Shown here: one piece after another, positions 1-6,599 of the stretch | How the letters are laid out: each line of letters begins with the position of its first letter | How positions within the stretch are numbered: the first letter of the stretch is position 1 | From: Phenylobacterium sp. | GTDB taxonomy: Bacteria > Pseudomonadota > Alphaproteobacteria > Caulobacterales > Caulobacteraceae | Direction: 5' to 3' | Length of the DNA: 13,055 bases | Assembly (NCBI GenBank): GCA_019264505.1 | Contig: JAHUZY010000453.1 | Coordinates: 1-13,055 of the forward strand | Made by a program: the position numbers and the translations under genes | The notes under the pieces: model-generated | What the model saw: only the letters and a program-made list of their open reading frames with translations | Told to the model about the DNA's origin: nothing | Database searches by the model: none

Positions 1-418
1 TGGCCAGCACGGCCGCCCGCCCTGGACGGGAGGCCCAGACCTGTGGCGCGACATATTTGACGACCGGCAGTTCGTGCGTCTGCGCCTTCAGCCGCTGCGC
101 CACCCGCAGGGTGAACCCCCAGGAGTCGATCAGGATCGCGATATCCGGCCGTTCTCGCCGCGCCAGGGCGGCCATCTCGTCGGCGCGACGCACAACCCGC
201 CGATAGGCCATGAGCCCTTCCAGCAGGCCAAGGATCGACAGCTCCGACATGTCGAAGGGGCTGGTCAGACCCTCTGTCGCCATCCCCGCGCCGCCGAGCC
301 CTACGAACCTGACCTCGTCAGGTCCCAGACGACGCTTTAGGGCGGCCATCAGCTCCGCCCCGCGGTCATCGCCGGACGCTTCGGCGGCGACCAGCATGAT
401 GCAGAGGGGCCGGGTCAT
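1..418 (-). CDS. lpxB: Lipid-A-disaccharide synthase LpxB, N-terminal part (cut by left window edge)
   Basis: LpxB is a membrane-associated GT19 glycosyltransferase. It joins UDP-2,3-diacylglucosamine to lipid X to give the tetra-acyl disaccharide 1-phosphate of lipid A. I translated this frame by hand from the ATG at 418-416. It is open to the left edge and gives 139 residues beginning MTRPLCIMLVAAEASGDDRG. The EASGD motif (residues 13-17) is the family's N-terminal signature. YVAPQVWASRPGR near residues 121-133 matches the family's YV(S/A)P-VWAWR block. Full-length LpxB has about 380-395 residues, so roughly 250 are outside the window. The start overlaps the lpxI stop as ATGA (418-415), and a GAGG lies 4 nt upstream within lpxI, which suggests translational coupling. 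LpxB uses the product of its upstream neighbour LpxI. Nothing suggests that the gene is broken; it is only cut by the window. Confidence 0.95.
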   Translation of the reverse strand, partial: MTRPLCIMLVAAEASGDDRGAELMAALKRRLGPDEVRFVGLGGAGMATEGLTSPFDMSELSILGLLEGLMAYRRVVRRADEMAALARRERPDIAILIDSWGFTLRVAQRLKAQTHELPVVKYVAPQVWASRPGRAAVLA

Positions 419-1254
419 GACGCCTCGGGTTCGACGCCCAGCACGAACAGACCCAGATCATCGGCCAGCTCGATCAGGGCGCTACGATCAAGCACGAGAA
501 GACGTCCAGCCTCGCCCACGACACCGGCCAGCCCCGCCCGCGCGGCCCTCTGGATCGTGGCCAGGCCAATGGTCGGCAGGTCGACGCGAGTCTCCTGTAT
601 CGGCTTGGGGGCCTTGGCCAGCACGCCCCGCAGGGCGTCTGGGCTTCCACGCAACGCGCTGGGCAGCTCGGAGACCCGGCGCAACATGGCGTCGGTGCCC
701 TCCTGGGCCTCGACGGCGAGCACCAGGCCCTCGCAGACCACGGCGCCCTGACCGATATCCATGCGCCCGAGTTCGCGGGCCACATGGAGGGCCCGGACAA
801 TGTCAGCCTGATGCCGCGCGTCCGGGGCGATCCGCCCGAGAACCCCCAGAGGCAGGCGAAGGTCGCCCATGGCCTCGTCGGCGCCTTCGATGCGGAAGCC
901 TTCCTTCTCGAACTCCTGCAATAAGGCGCGCAGCAGGCCGTCGTCCCCGTGACGCGCCGCCGCGATCAGGCCAGGCAGGGCCTTGAGTCCTCGGACGTCA
1001 GGCCGAAGGGCGGCGAAGTCGGGCCGGTTCACCTGGCCGGCGAAGCAGATCGCCTCGCAGCCGGCCGCCTTCAGCGCCCGGATGCACTTGCCCAGTTCGG
1101 CGATGCCGATATCGGCCCCAGGAAAGCCCGCCAACTCCGGACCAGCGAATCCTTTGAGGCGGATGATAAACAGCGGCCGACCAGCCTGCTGGCAGGCCGT
1201 GGCGATCTCCACCGGAAGTCCGCCGCCGCCCGCGATCAGGCCAAGCCTGGACAA
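415..1254 (-). CDS. lpxI: UDP-2,3-diacylglucosamine diphosphatase LpxI
   Basis: LpxI hydrolyses UDP-2,3-diacylglucosamine to lipid X and UMP, the fourth step of lipid A synthesis. It stands in for the unrelated enzyme LpxH of enterobacteria. The 279-residue product is a full-length DUF1009-type protein. It has the N-terminal glycine-rich GLIAGGGGLP segment (residues 5-14), FAGQVNRPDF around 71-80, and a C-terminal catalytic domain with ETRVDLPTIG (221-230). D225 sits at the position I recall as the catalytically essential Asp225 of Caulobacter LpxI. The start is TTG (1254-1252): no in-frame ATG occurs near the conserved N-terminus, and a GGAGG lies 9 nt upstream. It begins 4 nt after the lpxA stop, and its TGA overlaps the lpxB ATG. 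Its position between lpxA and lpxB fits the pathway order. The match to C. crescentus LpxI is from memory of the family, not from a search. Confidence 0.95.
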   Translation of the reverse strand: MSRLGLIAGGGGLPVEIATACQQAGRPLFIIRLKGFAGPELAGFPGADIGIAELGKCIRALKAAGCEAICFAGQVNRPDFAALRPDVRGLKALPGLIAAARHGDDGLLRALLQEFEKEGFRIEGADEAMGDLRLPLGVLGRIAPDARHQADIVRALHVARELGRMDIGQGAVVCEGLVLAVEAQEGTDAMLRRVSELPSALRGSPDALRGVLAKAPKPIQETRVDLPTIGLATIQRAARAGLAGVVGEAGRLLVLDRSALIELADDLGLFVLGVEPEAS

Positions 1255-1258
1255 GATG

Positions 1259-2056
1259 CTAGACCTCCCGCTCCGGCAGGCAGAGCGGCCGGTTGGCCTC
1301 GGCGCGGATGAAGTCGATGATCTCCATCACCGGCGCGCTGTGGCCAAAGGTGGCCATGGCGTCATCGATGCGCTCCTGGAACGTGCCTTCTTCGGCGAAG
1401 AGCAGGCGGTAGGCCGAGCGGAGTTCGGCGATCATCTCGCGGGAGAAGTTGCGGCGCTTCAGACCGACCAGGTTCAGGCCCTCAAGGTGGGCGTGGTTGC
1501 CCCAGACCAGGCCATAGGGGATGACGTCCTTGGTCACCGCCGCCAGGCCGCCGATGAAGGAGTAGCGTCCGACGCGGCAGTGCTGGTGCACCGCGGCCAG
1601 GCCGCTGACCATGACGAAGTCGCCCACATCCACGTGGCCGCCCAGGGTGGCGGAGTGTGCAAGAACGACGTTGTTTCCAACCGTACAGTCATGGCCCACA
1701 TGGCTGGTGGCCATGTACATGCCATCGTCGCCCACCCGGGTGACACCGCCGCCATCGGGGGTGCCGATGTGCATGGTGACGTGCTCCCACAGCCGATTTC
1801 GGTCGCCGATCACCAGTTCGGTGGGCTCACCCTTGTAGCCGGTGTGGTGCGGGGGGCCGCCCAGATTGGCGAAGTTGCGAACCGTGCAGTCGGCCCCGAT
1901 GGTCGTATGCCCTTCGACCACCACATGGGAGAGCAGCTCGGTTCGGGCGCCGATCTTCACGTGCTCGCCAATGATCGAATAGGGCCCGATCCGGACCCCC
2001 TCGCCCAGCTCGGCCCCGGAGGCGACGATCGCGGTGGGATGAATCTCGACGCTCAT
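1259..2056 (-). CDS. lpxA: UDP-N-acetylglucosamine O-acyltransferase LpxA
   Basis: LpxA is a cytosolic homotrimer. It transfers a 3-hydroxyacyl chain from ACP to the 3-position of UDP-GlcNAc, or of its 3-amino analogue in some bacteria, as the first step of lipid A synthesis. The 265 residues (E. coli: 262) carry left-handed beta-helix hexapeptide repeats over about residues 1-190, then a helical C-terminal domain after [10 protein letters not shown] (198-207). In [12 protein letters not shown]122 aligns with the catalytic H125 of E. coli and H119 with H122. H141 and H157 match H144 and H160. G170 aligns with the hydrocarbon-ruler residue G173, which in E. coli accommodates a long acyl chain. 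The ATG overlaps the fabZ TGA as ATGA (2056-2053). No strong Shine-Dalgarno precedes it, so coupling to fabZ translation is likely. The stop is TAG at 1261-1259, 4 nt before lpxI. Confidence 0.97.
   Translation of the reverse strand: MSVEIHPTAIVASGAELGEGVRIGPYSIIGEHVKIGARTELLSHVVVEGHTTIGADCTVRNFANLGGPPHHTGYKGEPTELVIGDRNRLWEHVTMHIGTPDGGGVTRVGDDGMYMATSHVGHDCTVGNNVVLAHSATLGGHVDVGDFVMVSGLAAVHQHCRVGRYSFIGGLAAVTKDVIPYGLVWGNHAHLEGLNLVGLKRRNFSREMIAELRSAYRLLFAEEGTFQERIDDAMATFGHSAPVMEIIDFIRAEANRPLCLPEREV
1264..1268 (-). promoter_or_regulatory. Shine-Dalgarno deciding the TTG start of lpxI
   Basis: GGAGG on the minus strand lies 9 nt before the TTG at 1254-1252, inside the last codons of lpxA. It supports TTG as the true initiation codon of lpxI, since no ATG or GTG alternative lies between it and the conserved glycine-rich N-terminus. 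Confidence 0.6.
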
Positions 2057-2526
2057 TGGGTCGCCACCACCATGGCGGCGAACTCGGCTTCGGCCGCAAC
2101 CTTGTCGCCGACCATGGCGTGACCCTTGAACTTGAACAGGTCGCCGCGGTGCTTGACCACCTCCACCGGCATACGAAGCACGTCACCCGGACGCACCGGC
2201 TGGCGGAACCGGCAGTTGTCGAGGGAGATGAACAGGATGGTCTTGCCGGCCACGTCCACATCGAGAGACTTTGACATCAGCACGGCGCCCGTCTGGGCCA
2301 GGGCCTCGACGATGAGAACCCCCGGCATCACCGGGTATTCGGGGAAGTGCCCGGCGAAGAAGGGCTCATTGAAGGTCACGCACTTGATCCCGACGATGGA
2401 CTCGCTGGGCTTATAGTCCTCAGCGCGGTCGACCAGCAGGAAGGGATAGCGATGTGGGATACGTCGCAGAACCTCAGTGATATCGATCTCGGTGGGGTTC
2501 TCGTTCACCGGCGCTTTGCGGCTCAT
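2053..2526 (-). CDS. fabZ: 3-hydroxyacyl-[acyl-carrier-protein] dehydratase FabZ
   Basis: FabZ dehydrates 3-hydroxyacyl-ACP to trans-2-enoyl-ACP in fatty acid elongation. It competes with LpxA and LpxD for 3-hydroxyacyl-ACP, which explains its place between their genes. The hot-dog fold protein has 157 residues from the chosen start. [14 protein letters not shown] lies at 21-34. The active-site segment FFAGHFP...[11 protein letters not shown] provides H60 and E74, 14 residues apart like the H49/E63 pair of P. aeruginosa FabZ. I chose the ATG at 2526-2524 rather than an in-frame ATG at 2589. It has a GGAG 7 nt upstream, forms an ATGA overlap with the lpxD stop (2523), and gives the usual family length. 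The longer version would overlap lpxD by 67 nt and add an unconserved basic, cysteine-containing tail. The TGA overlaps the lpxA ATG. Confidence 0.96.
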   Translation of the reverse strand: MSRKAPVNENPTEIDITEVLRRIPHRYPFLLVDRAEDYKPSESIVGIKCVTFNEPFFAGHFPEYPVMPGVLIVEALAQTGAVLMSKSLDVDVAGKTILFISLDNCRFRQPVRPGDVLRMPVEVVKHRGDLFKFKGHAMVGDKVAAEAEFAAMVVATQ

Positions 2527-3545
2527 GCGCCTGCTCCATTTCCGCGACGCGCAGCCATCTTCGAGAGCCACGCAACCTCGCGCATCCATTTCTTGAGGGG
2601 ACGAGCCGGAAAGCCGCCCCAGGTTTCCCCGGCGGGGATGTCGCGCATCACCCCGGCGGCGGCGGCGACTCGGGCCCCCTCACCTAAGATCAGGTGATCG
2701 GCCACGCCGGCCCGGCCACCGAACTGCACCCCATCGCCGACGGTCACACTGCCGGAAATTCCGGTCTGGGCGGCGATGGCGCAGTTGCGACCGATGCGGA
2801 CGTTGTGGGCGATCTGCACCATGTTGTCGATCTTGGTGTTCTCACCGATGACCGTGTCCTCGAAGGCGCCCCGGTCGACGCAGGCCCCCGCGCCGACGGT
2901 TACGCCATCCTGCAGGATCACCCGGCCGAGCTGCGGAATGTCGATCAGCCCGCCAGGCCCCACGGTCGCCCCAAAGCCGGCCTCGCCGATCATCGCACCA
3001 GCGAGGATCTTCACCCGATCTCCCACCACGGCGAAGGTCAGGGTGGCGCGGGCGCCGATCTCACAGTCCCGTCCGATGGTCACGCCTGGGCCAATGACGG
3101 CGCCGGCCCCGATGATCGTGCGGGCGCCGATCTGGGCCCCGTCGCCGATGATGGCGCCGGGCTCAACCCGGACGTCGGGTTCGAGCGCCGCATGGGGCGA
3201 GACCATCACATCGACACTGTTGCGGCGGGGTCGATGGAGAAGGTTGGCGGCCAGAGCGTAGGCCGCCTGTGGTGACGATGTCAGGAGGGCGGCGCACCCT
3301 GGGGCGACAGACCCCGCCTGCCGCGGATGGACGAAACAGGCCGCGGCCCGGATCGAAGCCAATTCCGGGGCGCGCTTCGGATCAGACAGGAAGGTCACGG
3401 TCCCAGGCGCCGCCCGCGCCAGCACCGCTACGGCGTTGACCTCCCGAGCGCCATCAACGCCTGGGGCGAGCTCTGCGCCGGTGGCCCCGGCGAGGCGGGA
3501 TAGGGTGACAGGACCGAGGTCCTCGAAGAAGCGCGGGTCAGGCAT
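2523..3545 (-). CDS. lpxD: UDP-3-O-acylglucosamine N-acyltransferase LpxD
   Basis: LpxD adds the second 3-hydroxyacyl chain, from acyl-ACP to the 2-amino group of UDP-3-O-acyl-glucosamine, as the third step of lipid A synthesis. The 340 residues (E. coli: 341) fall into three parts. An N-terminal uridine-binding domain (about 1-110) includes GTVTFLSDPK at 48-57. A left-handed beta-helix of hexapeptide repeats spans about 115-300. A C-terminal helix closes the protein (FPARPLKKWMREVAWLSKM). The conserved QIAHNVRIG places the catalytic histidine at H247, matching H239 of E. coli. The ATG at 3545-3543 has only a weak GGA upstream. The gap to skp is 44 nt, the second largest in the window. It contains only two short, mutually exclusive 5-bp inverted repeats and no convincing promoter. 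The TGA overlaps the fabZ ATG. Confidence 0.96.
   Translation of the reverse strand: MPDPRFFEDLGPVTLSRLAGATGAELAPGVDGAREVNAVAVLARAAPGTVTFLSDPKRAPELASIRAAACFVHPRQAGSVAPGCAALLTSSPQAAYALAANLLHRPRRNSVDVMVSPHAALEPDVRVEPGAIIGDGAQIGARTIIGAGAVIGPGVTIGRDCEIGARATLTFAVVGDRVKILAGAMIGEAGFGATVGPGGLIDIPQLGRVILQDGVTVGAGACVDRGAFEDTVIGENTKIDNMVQIAHNVRIGRNCAIAAQTGISGSVTVGDGVQFGGRAGVADHLILGEGARVAAAAGVMRDIPAGETWGGFPARPLKKWMREVAWLSKMAARRGNGAGA
2534..2537 (-). promoter_or_regulatory. Shine-Dalgarno fixing the fabZ start
   Basis: GGAG on the minus strand, 7 nt upstream of the ATG at 2526 and inside the final codons of lpxD. It favours the short FabZ of 157 residues over the in-frame upstream start at 2589. Confidence 0.55.
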
Positions 3546-3589
3546 TTGGATTCCAGGCGCAACCCGCGCCCCTTGGGCGAGTCGCTGGC

Positions 3590-4210
3590 TTAGCGGTTAG
3601 TCTGGGCGCCTGCGGCCTGCTGGTCCAGCCGTTCACGGTCAAAAGCGAACTGGGTGATCTTGCCATTGAGCGCGGTCACCACGGCGGCGGTGACGTCCAT
3701 CTGCGGGTTGGACAGCAGAAGGGCGTCGCGATTCACCAGCATGGCGCACTGACGCTGCTGATAGACCTGGCGGATCAGGGGCTCCATCTCTTGCCCGACA
3801 CGGGCGATGGCCTTCTGCTGGGTCACGGCCAGTTCACGCTCCCGAAGCGCCGCCTTGCGCTGGAAAGCGCTGACCCGGACCTGGAGGTCGGCGCGACGCT
3901 TGTCAAAGGCGTCCTGGGTCAGGCTGGCGCGGCCGGTCTCGATGGCCTGGGCCTCATTGGTGATGGCCGTCTCCTCGGCCTTCAGTTCGGCCTCCACCTG
4001 GGTGGCGATCTGCTGGAGGCGGGTCTGGACGTACTGACCGACGGTGGAGCCGCCGATGGCGCCGTCCAGCGACATCACACAGACCCCCGCGATAGCGGCG
4101 CCGTGGGAGACCTGCGGGGCGGCGGGCGCCTGCTGGGCCTGCGCGCCCGGGGCGAGCGCGAGCGCGAACACCGCGGCGGAGAGGCCGGCGGCGAGGGTTT
4201 TGGTGGTCAT
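3590..4210 (-). CDS. skp: Skp/OmpH-family periplasmic outer-membrane-protein chaperone
   Basis: Skp/OmpH proteins are periplasmic trimeric chaperones that hold unfolded outer-membrane proteins and hand them to the Bam complex. The chosen start gives 206 residues with a clear Sec signal peptide (MTTKTLAAGL, hydrophobic to about 20, likely cleavage after AQA near 25). After it come a short beta segment around 40-60, a long charged alpha-helical coiled-coil region (about 63-150, rich in E, A, R, Q), and a C-terminal segment with NPQMDVTAAVVTALN, as in the OmpH family. The open frame extends upstream to 4363, but that would bury the signal peptide behind 51 residues overlapping bamA by 149 nt. 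The ATG at 4210 lies 4 nt after the bamA stop. The mature protein has two cysteines, C44 and C155. The family is low in sequence identity; the assignment rests on architecture and position between bamA and lpxD. Confidence 0.9.
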   Translation of the reverse strand: MTTKTLAAGLSAAVFALALAPGAQAQQAPAAPQVSHGAAIAGVCVMSLDGAIGGSTVGQYVQTRLQQIATQVEAELKAEETAITNEAQAIETGRASLTQDAFDKRRADLQVRVSAFQRKAALRERELAVTQQKAIARVGQEMEPLIRQVYQQRQCAMLVNRDALLLSNPQMDVTAAVVTALNGKITQFAFDRERLDQQAAGAQTNR

Positions 4211-4214
4211 GAAA

Positions 4215-6569
4215 TCAGAACCTAGTTGAGGTGGAGAACCGGAAGGTTTCGGTCTTATCGTAATCTTCTTTGGCCAAAACTTGGCTGAAGTCGAAGCGGA
4301 TCGGACCCATGGGTGAGCGCCAGAAGATGCTGACGCCGGCCGAAGCCCGGAGAGACAGGTCATCGACGATGTTCGGATCGACAGCGCCTGCGACGGTCAG
4401 CTTATCCTCATCGTCCAGCATACCCAAGGTGCCGAAGTCAGAGAAGACGGCCGCCTTCACGCCGTACTGCTCCGGAAGGAAGGTCGGGACCGTAAGTTCC
4501 ACCGAACCGATGGCGTAGGCCTTGCCGCCCAGCGCGTCGCCGCGGGTGGAGTTCAGATCCCGCGCGCCGATGCCGGCGGTCTCAAAGCCGCGGAAGCTGT
4601 TGCCACCCTTGTAGAACCGCTCATTGATCCGGACCGTATCGCCGTTCCAGCCATCCACATAACCGGCTGAGCCGGTGGCGCTGAGGATAAAGCTCGGCGA
4701 GAATCCGTAATAGATTCCACCTTCAAGCTCGGTCTTCAGATAGTTCACGTCGCCGCCGACACCGGCCAGATCCTGATTGAGCGCGGTATAGAAGCCGCGG
4801 GTCGGATTGATCGGATCGTTCCTGCGATCGAGCCGCACGCCATAACCCACCAACGAGGTCGTGTAAGACCCCCGCTGCTGGCACAGCGAGATCGACACGA
4901 CAGGGGCGGACGGGTCACAGAACGAGGCCGGGATCTCAACCTCATCGCGGCGCAGGGTGTAGCGCGCAGAGGCCCTTGCGTTGAGGGTCAGCGGGAAGCC
5001 CAGCCGCACGCCGCCACCAATGGTGTTGGTGCGATAGGCCGAATAGTCGGTCAGGTCATAGCGGTAGGAATAGAGGTCCAACCCTGCGCCAAGGTCGCGA
5101 CCCATGAAGCGCGGCTCGGTGAACGAGAAGTCCACCTGCTGCCGGAGGGAGCCCACCGAGACGCGGGCCCGCACGTTCTGGCCGCGGCCGCGGAAATTCC
5201 GTTCGGTGACGCCGAGATCAAGGATCAGCTGGTCCACCGAGCTGTAGCCGGCGCTGAACGACAGTTCCCCCGTCGGCTGCTCCTCGACCTGAACCTGAAG
5301 GCCGGTGCGGTCCGGCGCCGAGCCGGGGACCTCCTCGATATTCACGTCCTTGAAGAAGCCCAGGGCCCTGACCCGGTTGCGCGAACGGTCAACCAGCACG
5401 CGGTTATAGGCGTCGCCCTCGGCGAGGTTCAGTTCGCGCCGGACCACATAGTCCAGGGTCCGGGTGTTCCCGATGATGTCGATGCGTTCCACATAGACCC
5501 GCGGCCCCTCATTGACCTGGAAGGTCACATCGACCGTCTTGGTTTCGCGGTTCGGCGTGTAGCGCGGACGGACATCGACGAAGGCGAAGCCGGCGGCCCC
5601 GGCGGCGAAGGTCAGGGTGTCCGTGGCCTGCTCAATCCGCTCGTCCTGATAGATGTCGCCTTCGCGGATCGGCAGAATCTGGACGAGGGTTTCCTTGTTC
5701 AGCTTCTCAAGCTCAGTGGCGACCTCAACCTTGCCGAACTTGTACTCAGGCCCCTCCTCCACCGTGTAGGTGACGACGAAGCCGTTCTTGTCAGGGGCCA
5801 GTTCAGCGATCGCGGAGACGACGCGGAAGTCATAGAAGCCACGGTTGCGATAATGTTCGCGCAGCTGTTCCTTATCGAATTCAAGGCGATCGGGATCATA
5901 GTTCGCGTTGCTGGTGAAGAACTTGTACCAGGCGCTCTGCTCGGTGACGATCACGTCGCGCAGGTCGTTGTCCGAGAACTCCACATTGCCGATGAAATTC
6001 GTGCGCAGGACGCCGCTCTTGGCGCCCTCGTCGATCTCGAAGATCACGTCGACCCGCTTCTGCGGCAGCTCGACGATCTTCGGCGTCACATTGGCCGAGA
6101 TCCGGCCAGACCGCCGATACAGCTCTACGATCCGCTGCACGTCCTGCTGGATGCGCGCCCGGGTGAAGATACCCCGGGGCCGCAGGGTGACCTCGTCCCG
6201 CAGCTTGTCTTCCTTGAGGCCACGGTTCCCCTCAAAGATCACGCGGTTGATGATGGGGTTCTCCACCACCTCGACAATCACCTCGCCGCCCACGGCGCTG
6301 ATTCGGACATCGGCGAACAGGTCGGTGCGGTAGAGCGCCTTCAGCGCCAGGTCGAGCTGAGCGGCGTCCACCCGGTCGCCGGGTTGGATGGGCAGGTAGG
6401 ACAGCACGGTCGCCTGCTCGATCCGCTCATTGCCGCGAACCGCAATCCGCTGGACCACCTCAGCCTGCGCCTGGGCGAGGGCCACGGTCGGGGCCGTCAG
6501 GGCGGTGGAGGAGAGCAGCAGGGCGAAGCCGGAAGCGAGCGCAGCGCTACGAGCGCGAGATCTTTGCAT
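4215..6569 (-). CDS. bamA: Outer membrane protein assembly factor BamA (Omp85/YaeT)
   Basis: BamA is the essential outer-membrane insertase that folds beta-barrel proteins into the membrane. The 784 residues hold a signal peptide (basic MQRSRAR, hydrophobic to about 30, likely cut after ALA near 32), five POTRA domains (about 36-430) and a 16-strand beta-barrel (about 435-784). GFFKDVN (404-410) lies in POTRA5. FRGF (659-662) is the conserved L6 (V/R)RGF motif that locks the barrel. The protein ends in phenylalanine, the classical outer-membrane beta-signal. The only cysteines I see are C551 and C563, in the predicted extracellular loop L4; the L6 pair of E. coli is absent. The start at 6569 is fixed by the signal peptide, but the 30 nt before it contain no Shine-Dalgarno. 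Neighbours rseP and skp act in the same outer-membrane protein pathway. Confidence 0.98.
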   Translation of the reverse strand: MQRSRARSAALASGFALLLSSTALTAPTVALAQAQAEVVQRIAVRGNERIEQATVLSYLPIQPGDRVDAAQLDLALKALYRTDLFADVRISAVGGEVIVEVVENPIINRVIFEGNRGLKEDKLRDEVTLRPRGIFTRARIQQDVQRIVELYRRSGRISANVTPKIVELPQKRVDVIFEIDEGAKSGVLRTNFIGNVEFSDNDLRDVIVTEQSAWYKFFTSNANYDPDRLEFDKEQLREHYRNRGFYDFRVVSAIAELAPDKNGFVVTYTVEEGPEYKFGKVEVATELEKLNKETLVQILPIREGDIYQDERIEQATDTLTFAAGAAGFAFVDVRPRYTPNRETKTVDVTFQVNEGPRVYVERIDIIGNTRTLDYVVRRELNLAEGDAYNRVLVDRSRNRVRALGFFKDVNIEEVPGSAPDRTGLQVQVEEQPTGELSFSAGYSSVDQLILDLGVTERNFRGRGQNVRARVSVGSLRQQVDFSFTEPRFMGRDLGAGLDLYSYRYDLTDYSAYRTNTIGGGVRLGFPLTLNARASARYTLRRDEVEIPASFCDPSAPVVSISLCQQRGSYTTSLVGYGVRLDRRNDPINPTRGFYTALNQDLAGVGGDVNYLKTELEGGIYYGFSPSFILSATGSAGYVDGWNGDTVRINERFYKGGNSFRGFETAGIGARDLNSTRGDALGGKAYAIGSVELTVPTFLPEQYGVKAAVFSDFGTLGMLDDEDKLTVAGAVDPNIVDDLSLRASAGVSIFWRSPMGPIRFDFSQVLAKEDYDKTETFRFSTSTRF

Positions 6570-6599
6570 CTGATCAGCCGTAAAGGGAGGAAGGCGAGC
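6570..6599 (-). other. bamA leader without Shine-Dalgarno, pyrimidine-rich
   Basis: This 30-nt gap between the rseP stop (TAG, 6602-6600) and the bamA ATG reads on the coding strand as a pyrimidine-rich tract (CTTCCTCCCTTT) followed by ACGGCTGATCAG. No AGGAG-like element is present. The gap length is a multiple of three, so rseP and bamA share a frame separated by one TAG. No other start codon occurs in frame between them. Confidence 0.5.

Noticed and set aside
983..2122. 379-residue plus-strand open frame antisense to lpxI and lpxA
   Set aside because: It is a shadow frame. The His/Asp/Gly-rich repeats mirror the hexapeptide repeats of LpxA on the other strand, and no family is recognisable.
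3048..3133. 14-bp direct repeat (copies at 3048-3061 and 3120-3133)
   Set aside because: The copies are 72 bp apart, which is 24 codons or four hexapeptide rungs of LpxD. They reflect the protein repeat, not a DNA element.
2694..3275. Plus-strand open frame with a periodic Asp/Gly/His pattern resembling a repeat protein
   Set aside because: The periodicity is the reverse complement of the LpxD left-handed beta-helix repeats, not an independent protein.
3546..3589. Two short 5-bp inverted repeats in the skp-lpxD gap, considered as a terminator
   Set aside because: The stems are short, mutually exclusive and lack a T-run. GC-rich sequence gives such pairs by chance.
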